Source: Gammaproteobacteria bacterium (lineage in GTDB: Bacteria; Pseudomonadota; Gammaproteobacteria; SZUA-140). Taken from it: DNA of 64,000 nt. The stretch is from NCBI GenBank assembly GCA_016712635.1, contig JADJQS010000001.1:470001-534000 (forward strand), given 5' to 3'. The notes below the pieces were generated by a model that did not search any database, was not told the origin of the DNA, and saw nothing but the letters and a program-made list of their open reading frames with translations. Below, piece by piece: positions 25,582-35,055 of this stretch. Numbering within the stretch: position 1 is the first letter of the stretch; each line of letters begins with the position of its first letter. The position numbers and the translations under genes are program-made.

Positions 25582-26217
25582 ATGCTGAGGGAGGACGAGC
25601 TCACCGCCATCGCGTGCCGTACGCTGCGCCACTACGACGACCGCGCCGAGCGATTCTGGGAGGCCACGCGCGACCACGACGTCAGCCAGAACCGCGCCGC
25701 GCTGCTGCGCCACATCCGGTCGGCGCCGCCGCTGCGCCTCCTCGATCTCGGCTGCGGTCCGGGACGCGATCTGATCGCCTTCCGCGCGCTCGGCCACCTG
25801 CCGACCGGACTGGAAGGGGCGCCGCGCATGTGCGCCCTGGCGCGCCGCCTGTCCGGTTGCGAGGTGCTGTGCCAGGATTTTCTTAACCTGGACCTTCCGG
25901 CGGACTTCTATGACGGCATCTTCGCCAACGCCACGCTGTTCCACGTCCCGGCGCAGGAGCTGCCGCGCGTACTGCTCGAACTCCGCGCCAGTCTCAAGCC
26001 GGACGGTGTGCTGTTCAGTTCGAATCCGCACGGCGACAACCAGGAAGGCTGGCAGGGCGAGCGCTACGGCTGCTACCACGATCTCGCGCAATGGCGCCGC
26101 TTCATGCACGGCGCCGGCTTCGCGGAACTCGAGCACTTCTACCGCCCGCCCGGCCTGCCGCGCGCACAGCAGCCGTTCCTCGCCAGCGTCTGGAAAACAC
26201 GGGAGGCGCCCGCCTGA
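25582..26217 (+). CDS. Class I SAM-dependent methyltransferase
   Basis: A 211-residue protein of the Rossmann-type methyltransferase fold. Motif I is LLDLGCGPGRDLIAFRALGH (about residue 53), motif II is PTGLEGAPRMCALARRL, and motif IV/V is YDGIFANATLFHVPAQELPR followed by LKPDGVLFSSNPHGDN. The substrate is not predictable, although tellurite- or small-molecule-type methyltransferases are similar. I chose the ATG at 25582, because the frame upstream overlaps the preceding gene without coding character. Confidence 0.88.
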   Translation: MLREDELTAIACRTLRHYDDRAERFWEATRDHDVSQNRAALLRHIRSAPPLRLLDLGCGPGRDLIAFRALGHLPTGLEGAPRMCALARRLSGCEVLCQDFLNLDLPADFYDGIFANATLFHVPAQELPRVLLELRASLKPDGVLFSSNPHGDNQEGWQGERYGCYHDLAQWRRFMHGAGFAELEHFYRPPGLPRAQQPFLASVWKTREAPA

Positions 26218-26257
26218 CGCGGGCCCTCCTTCCCTTCACTCAACCGGCGGAGCAACC

Positions 26258-27427
26258 ATGAACCGGCAGACCTATTACGTTGACGGCGCGGCTGCGCTGG
26301 ATGAACTGTGTGCACGCATCAGGAACAAGCCCTGGCTCGCGCTCGACACCGAGTTCATCCGCGAGAGCACCTACTATCCGCGCCTGTGCCTGCTCCAGCT
26401 CGCCACCGACGACGTCATCGCCTGCGTCGATCCGCTCGCGCTCGCGCATCTCGACCCGCTCGCCGAGATACTGTTTGATCCCGCCGTCATCAAGATATTC
26501 CACGCCTGCAGCCAGGACATGGAGATTTTCTATCACGCCTATGGAAAGCTGCCGGGACCGGTATTCGACACCCAGCTTGCCGCGCCGCTGCTCGGCATGC
26601 AGAGCCAGCCGAGCTATGCGGGCGCGGTGCAGGAGCTGCTGGGTACCGCGCTGTCCAAGTCGCACACGCGCACCGACTGGTGCCGCCGCCCGCTCTCCCC
26701 CGCGCAGATCGAGTACGCGCTCGACGATGTCCGCTACCTGGGCCCGCTCTATCTGAAGCTGCGCACTGAACTCGAAGCCCGCGGACGCCTGGCCTGGCTG
26801 CTGGAGGACTTCGCCGCGCTGTCCGATCCCGAGCGTTACCGCAACCCGCCCGAGCTGGCCTGGCGCCGCATCCGCGCCACCGGCAAGCTGACGGGCAAGC
26901 GGCTGGCGACGCTCAAGTCACTGGCCGCCTGGCGTGAGGAGCGCGCGCGGAGGGAAGACCGTCCGCGCGGCTGGATATTGGCGGACGAGGCGCTGGTCGA
27001 CATCGCGCGCATGGGCCCCGACGACGCAGAACAGCTCGCCAGCCTGCGATCGGTCAAACGCCAGACCATGCAGGATTACGGTTCCGAGATCCTTTCGCTC
27101 ATCCGCCTGGCAAAGGCCGCGCCGGCGGGCGGCGCAGACCCTTCCCCCGCCGGCGAGCGCGCCGGTCCGCTCGATCCGCGCCAGGAGGCGCTCGCCGACA
27201 TCATGATGGCGCTTGTCCGCGTGCGCGGCGCGGAGAACGCGATCAATCCCGCGATGCTCGCCTCGCGCGACGAACTCGCGCGCGTCATCCTCGGAGAGCG
27301 TGATGCGGAGGTCCTGCACGGCTGGAAAAAAACCCTGATCGGGGACGACCTGCTGATGCTCCTGGCAGGGCGCCTTCGCCCGCGCATCGTGGACGGCGTG
27401 CCCAGATTCGACCCCGTCCACGACTGA
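26258..27427 (+). CDS. rnd: ribonuclease D
   Basis: RNase D is a 3'-5' exoribonuclease that trims tRNA precursors and other small RNAs. The 389-residue protein has a DEDDy exonuclease domain with exo I LALDTEFIRESTYYPRL, exo II HACSQDMEIFYHAYG and exo III YALDDVRYLGPLYLKL (catalytic Tyr). It ends with two HRDC-type helical domains (WREERARREDRPRGWILAD; DPRQEALADIMMALVRVR). A GGCGGAG site precedes the ATG at 26258. It converges on the antiporter gene. Confidence 0.95.
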   Translation: MNRQTYYVDGAAALDELCARIRNKPWLALDTEFIRESTYYPRLCLLQLATDDVIACVDPLALAHLDPLAEILFDPAVIKIFHACSQDMEIFYHAYGKLPGPVFDTQLAAPLLGMQSQPSYAGAVQELLGTALSKSHTRTDWCRRPLSPAQIEYALDDVRYLGPLYLKLRTELEARGRLAWLLEDFAALSDPERYRNPPELAWRRIRATGKLTGKRLATLKSLAAWREERARREDRPRGWILADEALVDIARMGPDDAEQLASLRSVKRQTMQDYGSEILSLIRLAKAAPAGGADPSPAGERAGPLDPRQEALADIMMALVRVRGAENAINPAMLASRDELARVILGERDAEVLHGWKKTLIGDDLLMLLAGRLRPRIVDGVPRFDPVHD

Positions 27428-27435
27428 GTCGCGGC

Positions 27436-29418
27436 TCAACCGCGCAGCAGGCGGTTTTCCGCGGCCTCGATCGCGCCGGCGGTGCCGAACAGCACCAGGG
27501 TATCGTCGCGACGCAGCCGTGTCTCCGGCACAGGCGCCTCACTGCGGATGCCGTTGCGCAACAGGGCGGTCGCCTCGACGCCGAACTGCTCCAGCCGGAT
27601 CTCGGCCAGCGTCCGCTCGACGGCGTGGGCGCCTGCCTCGAGCTTCACGATCTGCAGGCGCTTCGCGCCGCTGTCCGCCTCCTGCCCGGAGTCGACGTCA
27701 CCCCGGCCGCGGAAATACTCGCGCAGCAGCTGGTAACGGCTGTCGCGGATCTCCTTCACTTCGCGCAGCACGCGCGACACCGGGACGCTGAGCAGCAGCA
27801 ACAGATGGGACGACAGCATGAGGCTCGCCTCCAGGGTTTCCGGCACCACCTCGGTCGCGCCCGCGCGCTGCAGCCGTTCCAGATCGGTGTCGTCGCGCGT
27901 GCGCACCAGGATCGGCATGTCCGGGCGCAGGCGCCGGGCTTGCGGCAGGATCTTCAGGGCCGAGGTCACGTCGTCGAAGCTCACCACCAGCGCGCGGGCC
28001 CGCGCCAGGCCGGCGGCCTCGAGCATCTCCTGATGGGTCGAATCGCCGTAAAAGACGCGTTCACCCGCGGTGCGGGCGTCGCGCACGCGCACCGGATCGA
28101 GGTCGAGCGCAACGTGGTCGAAACCCTCCTTCGCCAGCAGCCGCGCGATGTTCTGGCCGATGCGGCCGTACCCGCAGATGATCACGTGACCCTTGAGTTC
28201 GCGCGCGTCCTGCACGACCTCCTGCAGCAGCTGTTCGCGCTGTTTCAGATAGGTGCCGGCAAACAGACGTTTCACGATGATCCCGTTGTAATTGATCATC
28301 AACGGGCTCAGCGCCATGCTGAAGATGAGCGCGGCCAGGATCACCTGGGCGTCGTGATGATCGAGCAGGCGTTCACCCAGTGCGAGCGACAGCAGCACCA
28401 GACCGAATTCACCGCCCTGTGCAAGCACAATGCCGGTACGCACCGCCACCCCCGGCTCCGCCCCCATCAGCCTGGCGAGCGCAACGATCAGCACGAGCTT
28501 GAAGGCGATGATGGCTACCAGGAGCAACACCGTCCAGTGCAGTATGCCCGGCAGGGAGGAGAGCTCGAGCAGCATGCCGATAGTGATGAAGAACAGCCCG
28601 AGCAGGACATCGCGGAATGGGCGGATGTCGGCCTCGACCTGGTGCCTGAACTCGGTCTCGCCCAGCATCATGCCGGCGAGAAAGGCGCCGAGCGCGAGCG
28701 ACAGGCCGGCGTAATGCGTGATCCAGGCGGCCGCGAGGGCCATCAGCAGTGCGGTTAGGGTGAAAAGCTCGGATGAGCGCGAGGAGGCGATTTCGTGAAA
28801 CAGCGGGCGCAGCAGCCAGTGTCCGGCCGAGAACATGAGCACGACCACCACGATGCCCTTCGCCAGAGCCCATAGCAGACTCCACATCACCATTTCCTGG
28901 TCGCCGCCGGCCAGCACCGGGATCAGAATCAGGAACGGGATCACGGCGAGGTCCTGGAACAACAGGATGCCCACCGACAGGCTGCCATGGCGAGAATTCA
29001 GCTCGAGGCGCTCCGTCATCTGCCTGATCACGATCGCAGTGGACGACATCGCAACCGCGCCGCCCACCACGAAGGCAGCCGCCACCGACAGGCCGAGCGC
29101 CCAGGCCGCGCCGCCCGCAACCAGTGTCGTCAGCACGACCTGGGCACTACCCAGACGAAGCACTTCATGCCGCATGGCGATCAGGCGCGGCAGCGAAAAT
29201 TCCAGACCCACGGTAAACAGCAGGAACACGACGCCGTATTCAGCGAGCAGGCGCGTCGCCGCGCTGTCTGGCACCCATGCCAGCCCGTTCGGCCCCACCA
29301 CGACGCCGACGCACAGGTAGGCGAGGATGGCGGGCAGCCTGAATCGGCGGAAGATGGAAACGGTGAGTACGGAAACAACGAGCAGCACCAGGACCGCTTC
29401 GAGCACGCCCAGGTTCAT
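27436..29418 (-). CDS. CPA2-family cation:proton antiporter with TrkA-N domain (Kef/YbaL type)
   Basis: A 660-residue inner-membrane protein of the monovalent cation:proton antiporter-2 family. The first 380 residues hold about 12 membrane helices (LLFTVGLEFSLPRLIAMRH, MSSTAIVIRQMTERLELN, LGAFLAGMMLGETEFRHQVE, RTGIVLAQGGEFGLVLLSLA). An NAD-binding TrkA-N domain begins at HVIICGYGRIGQNIARLLA near residue 413, and a TrkA-C domain lies near residues 585-655. It probably exports K+ under nucleotide or thiol control. Which Kef paralogue it matches, and whether glutathione controls it, cannot be decided from sequence alone. Confidence 0.92.
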   Translation of the reverse strand: MNLGVLEAVLVLLVVSVLTVSIFRRFRLPAILAYLCVGVVVGPNGLAWVPDSAATRLLAEYGVVFLLFTVGLEFSLPRLIAMRHEVLRLGSAQVVLTTLVAGGAAWALGLSVAAAFVVGGAVAMSSTAIVIRQMTERLELNSRHGSLSVGILLFQDLAVIPFLILIPVLAGGDQEMVMWSLLWALAKGIVVVVLMFSAGHWLLRPLFHEIASSRSSELFTLTALLMALAAAWITHYAGLSLALGAFLAGMMLGETEFRHQVEADIRPFRDVLLGLFFITIGMLLELSSLPGILHWTVLLLVAIIAFKLVLIVALARLMGAEPGVAVRTGIVLAQGGEFGLVLLSLALGERLLDHHDAQVILAALIFSMALSPLMINYNGIIVKRLFAGTYLKQREQLLQEVVQDARELKGHVIICGYGRIGQNIARLLAKEGFDHVALDLDPVRVRDARTAGERVFYGDSTHQEMLEAAGLARARALVVSFDDVTSALKILPQARRLRPDMPILVRTRDDTDLERLQRAGATEVVPETLEASLMLSSHLLLLLSVPVSRVLREVKEIRDSRYQLLREYFRGRGDVDSGQEADSGAKRLQIVKLEAGAHAVERTLAEIRLEQFGVEATALLRNGIRSEAPVPETRLRRDDTLVLFGTAGAIEAAENRLLRG

Positions 29419-29503
29419 CGTCGTGGTACCGGACAGTACGGGTTGCTCGGTCCGATCACGGCTTGTCCCGCCTGCATGCGGGCGGGTCGGATTTCTCGCC
29501 GGT

Positions 29504-30715
29504 TCAAGCCGGCGCTACCACCGGCCGCACCCTCGCGGCGGCCTGGCGCGCGCGCCGGCGCGCGTCATCCACGTCTTCGCCGTAGGCGAGCGCCACCCCC
29601 ATGCGGCGGCGCACGAACGCCTCCGGTTTTCCGAACAGGCGCAGGTCGCTGCCGGGCACGCGCAGCGCCTCATCCACCCCGTCGAAGGCGATTCCGGCCG
29701 CCTCATGCCCCCCGTAGATGACCGCGCTTGCGCCGGGACAGAGCAGTCCGGGATCCACCGGCAGGCCGAGGATGGCGCGCGCATGCAGCTCGAATTCACT
29801 CTGGCGCTGCGTCGCCATCGTCACCATCCCGGTATCGTGCGGGCGCGGGCTGACCTCGCTGAACCAGACCCGGTCGCCCTTGATGAACAGTTCGACGCCG
29901 AAGATCCCGCGGCCGCCCAGGCTGGCGGTGATCCGGCCTGCGATCTCGCGGGCGCGTGACAGCGCCGCCGCCGTCATGGGCTGCGGCTGCCAGCTCTCGA
30001 CATAGTCACCGCGCTGCTGCAGGTGGCCGATCGGCTCGCAGAAGAATGTCCCGATCGCGCCGTCGACGCCCGCGGCCCGCACCGTCAGCTGGGTGATCTC
30101 GAAGTCGAAGTCGATCATCTCCTCTACGATGACACGGCCCTGCCTGACGCGCCCGCCGCTCTGCGCATATTCCCACGCCGCGGCAACCCCATCCACGCCG
30201 TCCACGGTCGATTGCCCCTTGCCGGAGGACGACATCACCGGCTTGACGATGCAGGGAAATCCGATCCCGTCCCCGATCGCCCGGCGCAGTTCGTCGAGAC
30301 TCCGGGCGAAGGCGTAGCGCGAGGTGGGCAGCCCGAGCTCCTCTGCCGCGAGACGGCGGATCCCTTCACGGTTCATGGTGAGATGCGCGGCGCGTGCGGT
30401 CGGAATAACCTCGGCGAGGCCGTCAGCCTCGATGTCGAGCAGCGCCTGGGTGGCGATCGCCTCGATCTCCGGCACGATCAGATGGGGGCGCTCGCTCTCG
30501 ACCAGCGTGCGCAAGGCGCGCGCGTCGGTCATGTCGATCACATGGGCACGGTGCGCGACCTGATGACCGGGCGCACCGGCGTAGCGGTCGACGGCGATGA
30601 CCTCCACGCCCAGCCGCTGCAGCGCGATGATGACTTCCTTCCCGAGCTCACCGCTGCCGAGCAGCATCACCCTCACGGCGGTCGTGGACAACGGTGTACC
30701 CAAACGATATGTCAT
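29504..30715 (-). CDS. purT: formate-dependent phosphoribosylglycinamide formyltransferase, PurT
   Basis: PurT uses formate and ATP to formylate GAR in purine synthesis, an alternative to the folate-dependent PurN. The 403-residue protein has the ATP-grasp arrangement. The N-terminal Rossmann part is VMLLGSGELGKEVIIALQRL, then VEVIAVDRYAGAPGHQVAH. The ATP-binding loop is CIVKPVMSSSGKGQS near residue 160, metal-binding residues lie in GIFGVELFIKGDRVWFSEV and SPRPHDTGMVT, and the family continues with QSEFELHARAILGLPV. Length is normal. It faces away from the next gene across 248 bases. Confidence 0.97.
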   Translation of the reverse strand: MTYRLGTPLSTTAVRVMLLGSGELGKEVIIALQRLGVEVIAVDRYAGAPGHQVAHRAHVIDMTDARALRTLVESERPHLIVPEIEAIATQALLDIEADGLAEVIPTARAAHLTMNREGIRRLAAEELGLPTSRYAFARSLDELRRAIGDGIGFPCIVKPVMSSSGKGQSTVDGVDGVAAAWEYAQSGGRVRQGRVIVEEMIDFDFEITQLTVRAAGVDGAIGTFFCEPIGHLQQRGDYVESWQPQPMTAAALSRAREIAGRITASLGGRGIFGVELFIKGDRVWFSEVSPRPHDTGMVTMATQRQSEFELHARAILGLPVDPGLLCPGASAVIYGGHEAAGIAFDGVDEALRVPGSDLRLFGKPEAFVRRRMGVALAYGEDVDDARRRARQAAARVRPVVAPA

Positions 30716-30963
30716 GGTGCTGCGCCCCGGATCCCGCTACCCGCTCAAGTCTCTCTCATAAACCCACGCGATTCTCTCACAACGGATCGGCGGAATGAAT
30801 ATGACGCGGCATACGGGATTGCGCCGGGACGGTGGGCGCCGGGATGTGATACATTCAGCCTGATCGCGCGGGAAAGACGGCTGCGGCATGCTTCAGAACG
30901 GGCCCTCCATGCCGTTAATATGGAAGACATACCGGGATCATCCGCACCATCCGAGCATCTGCA

Positions 30964-31374
30964 ATGAAATCAAGAATCGACGAAGTTCCCAAACTGAAGA
31001 CGCTGGCCACCGTGGTGGACGGACGACGTTACAACCAGGTTACACTCGGAGTGCGGCGCCTGAAGAGTCCCCTGCGCCTGCCTCTCACCGGGCTGCGCGG
31101 CATGGACCTGCTGGTGGACAAGGAGGCATGGGTGTGCGTCGACCGCACCCTGTACGATCTGCCGGTCATCGCATGGACCGACTTCAGGCCGGCCTCGCGC
31201 CGCGCGATCCACGAGGTCGTACCCTGCCTGCTGCACTACTACCACATCAATGCGGAGCTCATCACCGAGAGCGTGCTGGCCACCGCGATCAAGGAGATTC
31301 AGAAACGGCTGTGCAACCGCACACCGGCCACGCCCGCCCGCATCCGCACCCTGCACCCTGACGCCGGCGCCTGA
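30964..31374 (+). CDS. Uncharacterised 136-residue protein
   Basis: I do not recognise a family. The product is a soluble, basic protein without signal peptide. It has a patterned N-terminal half (KLKTLATVVDGRRYNQVTLG, SPLRLPLTGLRGMDLLVDKE) and a helical C-terminal half (HEVVPCLLHYYHINAELITE, KEIQKRLC). Codon use matches the neighbours, and it converges on the histidine-kinase gene with seven bases between stops. A TACATT-like -10 at about 30850 lies upstream in the 248-base gap after purT; otherwise that gap shows nothing. Confidence 0.6.
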   Translation: MKSRIDEVPKLKTLATVVDGRRYNQVTLGVRRLKSPLRLPLTGLRGMDLLVDKEAWVCVDRTLYDLPVIAWTDFRPASRRAIHEVVPCLLHYYHINAELITESVLATAIKEIQKRLCNRTPATPARIRTLHPDAGA

Positions 31375-31381
31375 CGATCGC

Positions 31382-32749
31382 TCAGACGCCGGCCCCGAAT
31401 ATCACCTCTACCCTTAAGCCTCCCAGCTCCGCCTTCTCAAGCCGCACCGCCGCGTGATGCAGATCGGCGATGCGCTTGACGATGGAAAGCCCGAGGCCGC
31501 TGCCGGGCGCGAGCGTGCCGACCTGGCGATAGAATCGCTCAAATACACGGCTGCGCTCCTGCGGCGGAATACCCGGACCGCTGTCGTCCACGCGGAGCAT
31601 GATACCGGCTCCATCCCGCTCGACGCGCACCTCGATCTTCCCTCCGGGCGGGGTGTATTTGATCGCGTTGTCCACCAGGTTGCGCAGCATGATGCCGAGC
31701 ATCGCGCGGTCGCCCTGGACAGTGGCGCCGGTATCCGCTTCCAGGCTGAGATCGGCGTCCTTGGCGAGCGCAACCGGCGCAACCTCGGCCAGGACCTCAG
31801 ACGCCAGCCCCTGCAGATCGACCTGGTCGCGCCCGACCCACAGGGTGGGATCGATGCGCGCAAGCGTGAGCAACTGCTGTGACAGATGGGTGGCACGGTC
31901 GACGCCGGTGATTACCTGATACAGCGCCCGGCGGCGCTCGTCGTCCTCCGTGGAGCGCAAGGCGACCTGCGCCTGGGTCTTCAGTGCCGCCAGCGGCGTG
32001 CGCAATTCATGGGCCGCATCGGCAGTGAAGCGGCGCTCGGTCTCGAAGGCCTGCTGCAGGCGCTGGAACAGGGCGTTCAGCGCATCTACCAGCGGCTTGG
32101 TTTCGACCGGAACCTGGGTGTCAGGGATTGAGTGCAGATTGTCCGGCCGGCGGTTCTTGACGTCGGCGGCGATGTTGCGCAGCGGCAACATGGCCCGGCC
32201 GACGCCGTACCAGATCATGACAGCGAGCAGCGGTATCGACAGCAGTATCGGGATCAGCACGCGGGATGCAATGAAGTTGCGCAGTTCTTCCCGGCGCTCG
32301 GCGCTCTCCCCCACCTGCACCTGGAGGTTCCCTGTCGTGTCGGTCAGGACATAGACACGCCATGGACTGCCTTCAATGACCCGGTTCTCGAAACCCGCGT
32401 TGCGCTCCGACATGCGGTATCTAGGCGCGCTGTCGGTGCGCAGCCAGATGCGGTCCTCGGGCAGTATCCACATCTGAAAGGCGAGGCGCTGTTCGTACTT
32501 ATGCGAGAATTCGGTGAACTGCTCCGCGATGTCGTCGTCACTGCTGTAATCCGGGGTCGAAGCCTGTTCCTTCAGCTCGTGTCCCATGAGATTCAGCAGC
32601 AGGCGCGCCGACTGGGCGAGCTGGGCATCGATCAGCTCGTCCACCTCGCTCTGGGTGGCGGCGTACATGACCATGCCTACGATTGCCCACATCGCCAGGG
32701 TAACCGGCAGAAGGGTGAACAGCAGGCGGTTACGCAGGGAAGGGTTCAT
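31382..32749 (-). CDS. Two-component sensor histidine kinase, QseC-like
   Basis: A 455-residue membrane histidine kinase. Helix 1 is LLFTLLPVTLAMWAIVGMVMY and a periplasmic region of about 130 residues follows. Helix 2 is ILIPILLSIPLLAVMIWYGVG, then come a HAMP-like linker, the HisKA site ADAAHELRTPLAALKTQAQ (phosphorylated His), and the HATPase boxes N (LRNLVDNAIKYTPPGG), G1 (VDDSGPGIPPQ) and G2 (GSGLGLSIVKRI). The start overlaps the response-regulator stop by four bases, so the pair is translationally coupled. The layout resembles QseC/PmrB, but the signal is not predictable. Confidence 0.93.
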   Translation of the reverse strand: MNPSLRNRLLFTLLPVTLAMWAIVGMVMYAATQSEVDELIDAQLAQSARLLLNLMGHELKEQASTPDYSSDDDIAEQFTEFSHKYEQRLAFQMWILPEDRIWLRTDSAPRYRMSERNAGFENRVIEGSPWRVYVLTDTTGNLQVQVGESAERREELRNFIASRVLIPILLSIPLLAVMIWYGVGRAMLPLRNIAADVKNRRPDNLHSIPDTQVPVETKPLVDALNALFQRLQQAFETERRFTADAAHELRTPLAALKTQAQVALRSTEDDERRRALYQVITGVDRATHLSQQLLTLARIDPTLWVGRDQVDLQGLASEVLAEVAPVALAKDADLSLEADTGATVQGDRAMLGIMLRNLVDNAIKYTPPGGKIEVRVERDGAGIMLRVDDSGPGIPPQERSRVFERFYRQVGTLAPGSGLGLSIVKRIADLHHAAVRLEKAELGGLRVEVIFGAGV

Positions 32750-33408
32750 GTTTCCTTGTCGATGACGTAGCCGACGCCGCGGATGGTGCGGATCAGTTCT
32801 GGCCACAGCTTCCTGCGCAGGTGGTGGATGTGGACCTCCACCGCGTTGCTGTCGACTTCGTCCTTCCACGAATACAGGTTCTGTTCGAGCTGGGCGCGCG
32901 ATAATACCCTGCCGCGGTTTTCGAGCAGCTGCAGCAGAACGGCGAACTCGCGCGGCGCCAGCTCCACCGGCTGGCCGGCTCGGGTGACCGCGTGCGAGGC
33001 GGGGTCAAGGACGATATCACGGTGGCGGATCACCGGCTCGCTGCGCCCGCTGCGCCGGCGCAGCAGGGCGCGGATGCGGGCGGTCAGCTCGTCCAGGTCG
33101 AAAGGCTTGACCAGGTAATCATCGGCCCCGCTGTCCAGTCCGGAGACCTTGTCTTCCACGGTGTCGCGTGCGGTGAGCAGCAACACTGGCAGGCTGCTGC
33201 CGCCGCTGCGCAGCGTCCTCAGCACTTCCAGGCCGGAACGCCTGGGCAGGCCGATATCGAGGATCATGAGGTCGTAGGCGCCGGCGCCGAGGAACAGTTC
33301 GGCAGAGTGCCCGTCCTTGACCCAGTCCACGGCATAACCGCTCTGCTGCAATCCGACCTGCAGGCCGTTGCCCAGCAACTCATCGTCTTCCACGAGGAGA
33401 ATACGCAT
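32746..33408 (-). CDS. OmpR/PhoB-family response regulator, QseB/PmrA-like
   Basis: A 220-residue response regulator. The receiver domain has the acidic pocket (LLVEDDELLG), the phosphoacceptor Asp in LMILDIGLPRRSGLEVL (about residue 51), and the conserved Lys in DYLVKPFDLDELTAR. The C-terminal winged helix is HAVTRAGQPVELAPREFAVL, then NLYSWKDEVDSNAVEVHIHH and IRTIRGVGYV. I chose the ATG at 33408 (MRILLVEDD) because the upstream extension is not typical. It lies upstream of and overlaps the kinase gene, and a CTTAAG-N5-CTTAAT box sits 133 bases before it. Confidence 0.93.
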   Translation of the reverse strand: MRILLVEDDELLGNGLQVGLQQSGYAVDWVKDGHSAELFLGAGAYDLMILDIGLPRRSGLEVLRTLRSGGSSLPVLLLTARDTVEDKVSGLDSGADDYLVKPFDLDELTARIRALLRRRSGRSEPVIRHRDIVLDPASHAVTRAGQPVELAPREFAVLLQLLENRGRVLSRAQLEQNLYSWKDEVDSNAVEVHIHHLRRKLWPELIRTIRGVGYVIDKET

Positions 33409-33540
33409 GCGCCCCCTGATTACGCACAGCCACCGCAGCATAGCCCCGTGCGGACATCATTGTATATCTTCTATTTTGCGGGCCAGCGGCAGCAAGAGTC
33501 CCATGCCGCTGCATCGTACGGATCATTACACCAGAGCGTC

Positions 33541-33557
33541 CTTAAGCCTGGCTTAAT
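33541..33557. promoter_or_regulatory. PmrA/QseB-type direct-repeat box
   Basis: CTTAAG, five bases, CTTAAT: two hexamers 11 bases apart that match the box bound by PmrA/QseB-class regulators, (C/T)TTAA(G/T)-N5-(C/T)TTAA(G/T). It lies in the 201-base gap between the response-regulator gene and the EAL gene, so autoregulation of the two-component operon is the simplest reading. The sequence is seen; the binding is inferred. Confidence 0.5.
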
Positions 33558-33609
33558 GGCCGGTGTGGGGCAGGAAAGGGGCGCGTCGCGCCGGGCGGAG
33601 GGAACGGGC

Positions 33610-34917
33610 TCAGTGCGAGCCGTGGGCCTCGTCCCAGCGGAGGTCGCCGCACAGTACGCGGCGCTCGCCGCGGACCTTGAAGGCGATCGATATCGTGATG
33701 CAGGGCGTGGCGGTCGCGGCAGAGAGATAGGGGCGCGTTACCTGGACCTTGTCCGGGCGTGAGATGGCGCGGCGGAAATAGTGCCGGCGCGACCAGTTCG
33801 CCCCGGCGGCATCGCGCAGGGGTGCGAAGCGCGGATCGGATTCCACCTGGGCGTGCGGTGAATTGATGTTGGCGCCGATCTGGCGGCCATCGCTGTCGAG
33901 GAGGAAGCAGCGTTCGGCGCGCGGCAGCTCGAGGAAACCCTTGCATGCGATCTCGAGCGGATGCGACGACTGGAGCAGCACGGAGGCATAACCCATGCCG
34001 TTGAGATAAGGCGCAATCTCGGTCCGATAGCCGGTGCGCTCCTGCAGCGTCATGTCCCTGAACTGGCCGAAGAGCTGGCCGAACGCCGGCACCTGGGTCA
34101 CGGCCGCCTGCGGTGCGGGGCGCGCGAAATAGTAGCCCTGCACGAAATCGGCGTCGGCGTCCATCGCCACCATCGCCTCGTACTCGGTTTCAATGCCTTC
34201 CATCACCACCAGGGATCCCGACTCGTGCAGCAGCGACACCATGCCCGGCACGATGGAACGGATGCCGGGGTCGACGGCCGCCTGCATGACAATGGAGCGG
34301 TCAAGCTTCACGATATCCGGGCGCAGACGGCAGATGCGGTCGAAGTTGGAGTGGCCGGCGCCGAAATCGTCGATCGCGATCAGACAGCCGAGATCCCGGT
34401 AGTGGCGGACGGAATCCACCAGCGGCGTTTCATCGGCCAGGGAGGCCTCGACGATCTCGATCACCACCCGCTCGGGCGGGAATCCCAGCTGTTCAAGCTT
34501 GGCCTGCAGGAACGATCCCGAGCGCCTCCCTTCGGCGATGACGCGCGGATTGATGTTGAGGAACAGCCAGGCGGCGGCCGGGGCCTGGCGGGCGAAATTG
34601 TACAGATGGGTCGCACGGCACAGGCGGTCGAGCAGTACGGTATCGGTATAACCGCGCGTGCTGCCGAACACTTCTTGGGGACTGCGCGGACGCCCGTCAG
34701 CATCGGTGGCGCGCATCAGCGCCTCGAATCCGATCACGCGCTGATGGGCCAGGCTGAAAATCGGCTGGTAATGCGAGTCCAGCCTGAGCCCTTTGAACAT
34801 CGCGTAGGTACACTCGGCACCCTGATACAGCGCGGAGTCCGTGGCTGCGTGCGCCTCCTCGCGGAAGTTGCCGTCCGTGGCTGTTTGCGTAGGATTGAGA
34901 TTAGATATGCTGCCCAT
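33610..34917 (-). CDS. EAL-domain protein (putative cyclic-di-GMP phosphodiesterase) with C-terminal sensor-like domain
   Basis: The 435-residue protein has an EAL domain at about residues 40-285. The signature is VIGFEALMRATD, NINPRVIAEGRRSGS is the N-containing motif, VIEIVEASLAD carries a metal-binding Glu, LIAIDDFGAGHSNFDRI the DDFG motif, VKLDRSIV the Lys, and VMEGIETEYEA the final Glu. The catalytic residues appear present, so hydrolysis of cyclic-di-GMP is likely. The remaining 150 residues (FLLDSDGRQIGANINSP, WSRRHYFRRAI) resemble a PDC/Cache-like ligand-binding fold. No membrane segments are evident. It is monocistronic. Confidence 0.88.
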   Translation of the reverse strand: MGSISNLNPTQTATDGNFREEAHAATDSALYQGAECTYAMFKGLRLDSHYQPIFSLAHQRVIGFEALMRATDADGRPRSPQEVFGSTRGYTDTVLLDRLCRATHLYNFARQAPAAAWLFLNINPRVIAEGRRSGSFLQAKLEQLGFPPERVVIEIVEASLADETPLVDSVRHYRDLGCLIAIDDFGAGHSNFDRICRLRPDIVKLDRSIVMQAAVDPGIRSIVPGMVSLLHESGSLVVMEGIETEYEAMVAMDADADFVQGYYFARPAPQAAVTQVPAFGQLFGQFRDMTLQERTGYRTEIAPYLNGMGYASVLLQSSHPLEIACKGFLELPRAERCFLLDSDGRQIGANINSPHAQVESDPRFAPLRDAAGANWSRRHYFRRAISRPDKVQVTRPYLSAATATPCITISIAFKVRGERRVLCGDLRWDEAHGSH

Positions 34918-35055
34918 GGCGCCGCCGCTATTCTTATTCCAGTTTAACGGCAGACCGGCAGGCGGCTTTAGAAGATAAGTGCTGAATTCTTCGTGTGAAT
35001 CCGGCTGCGGCGCACCAGGACGGCACCCTGCATGCGGACCCCGGCTGTCGCCCGC

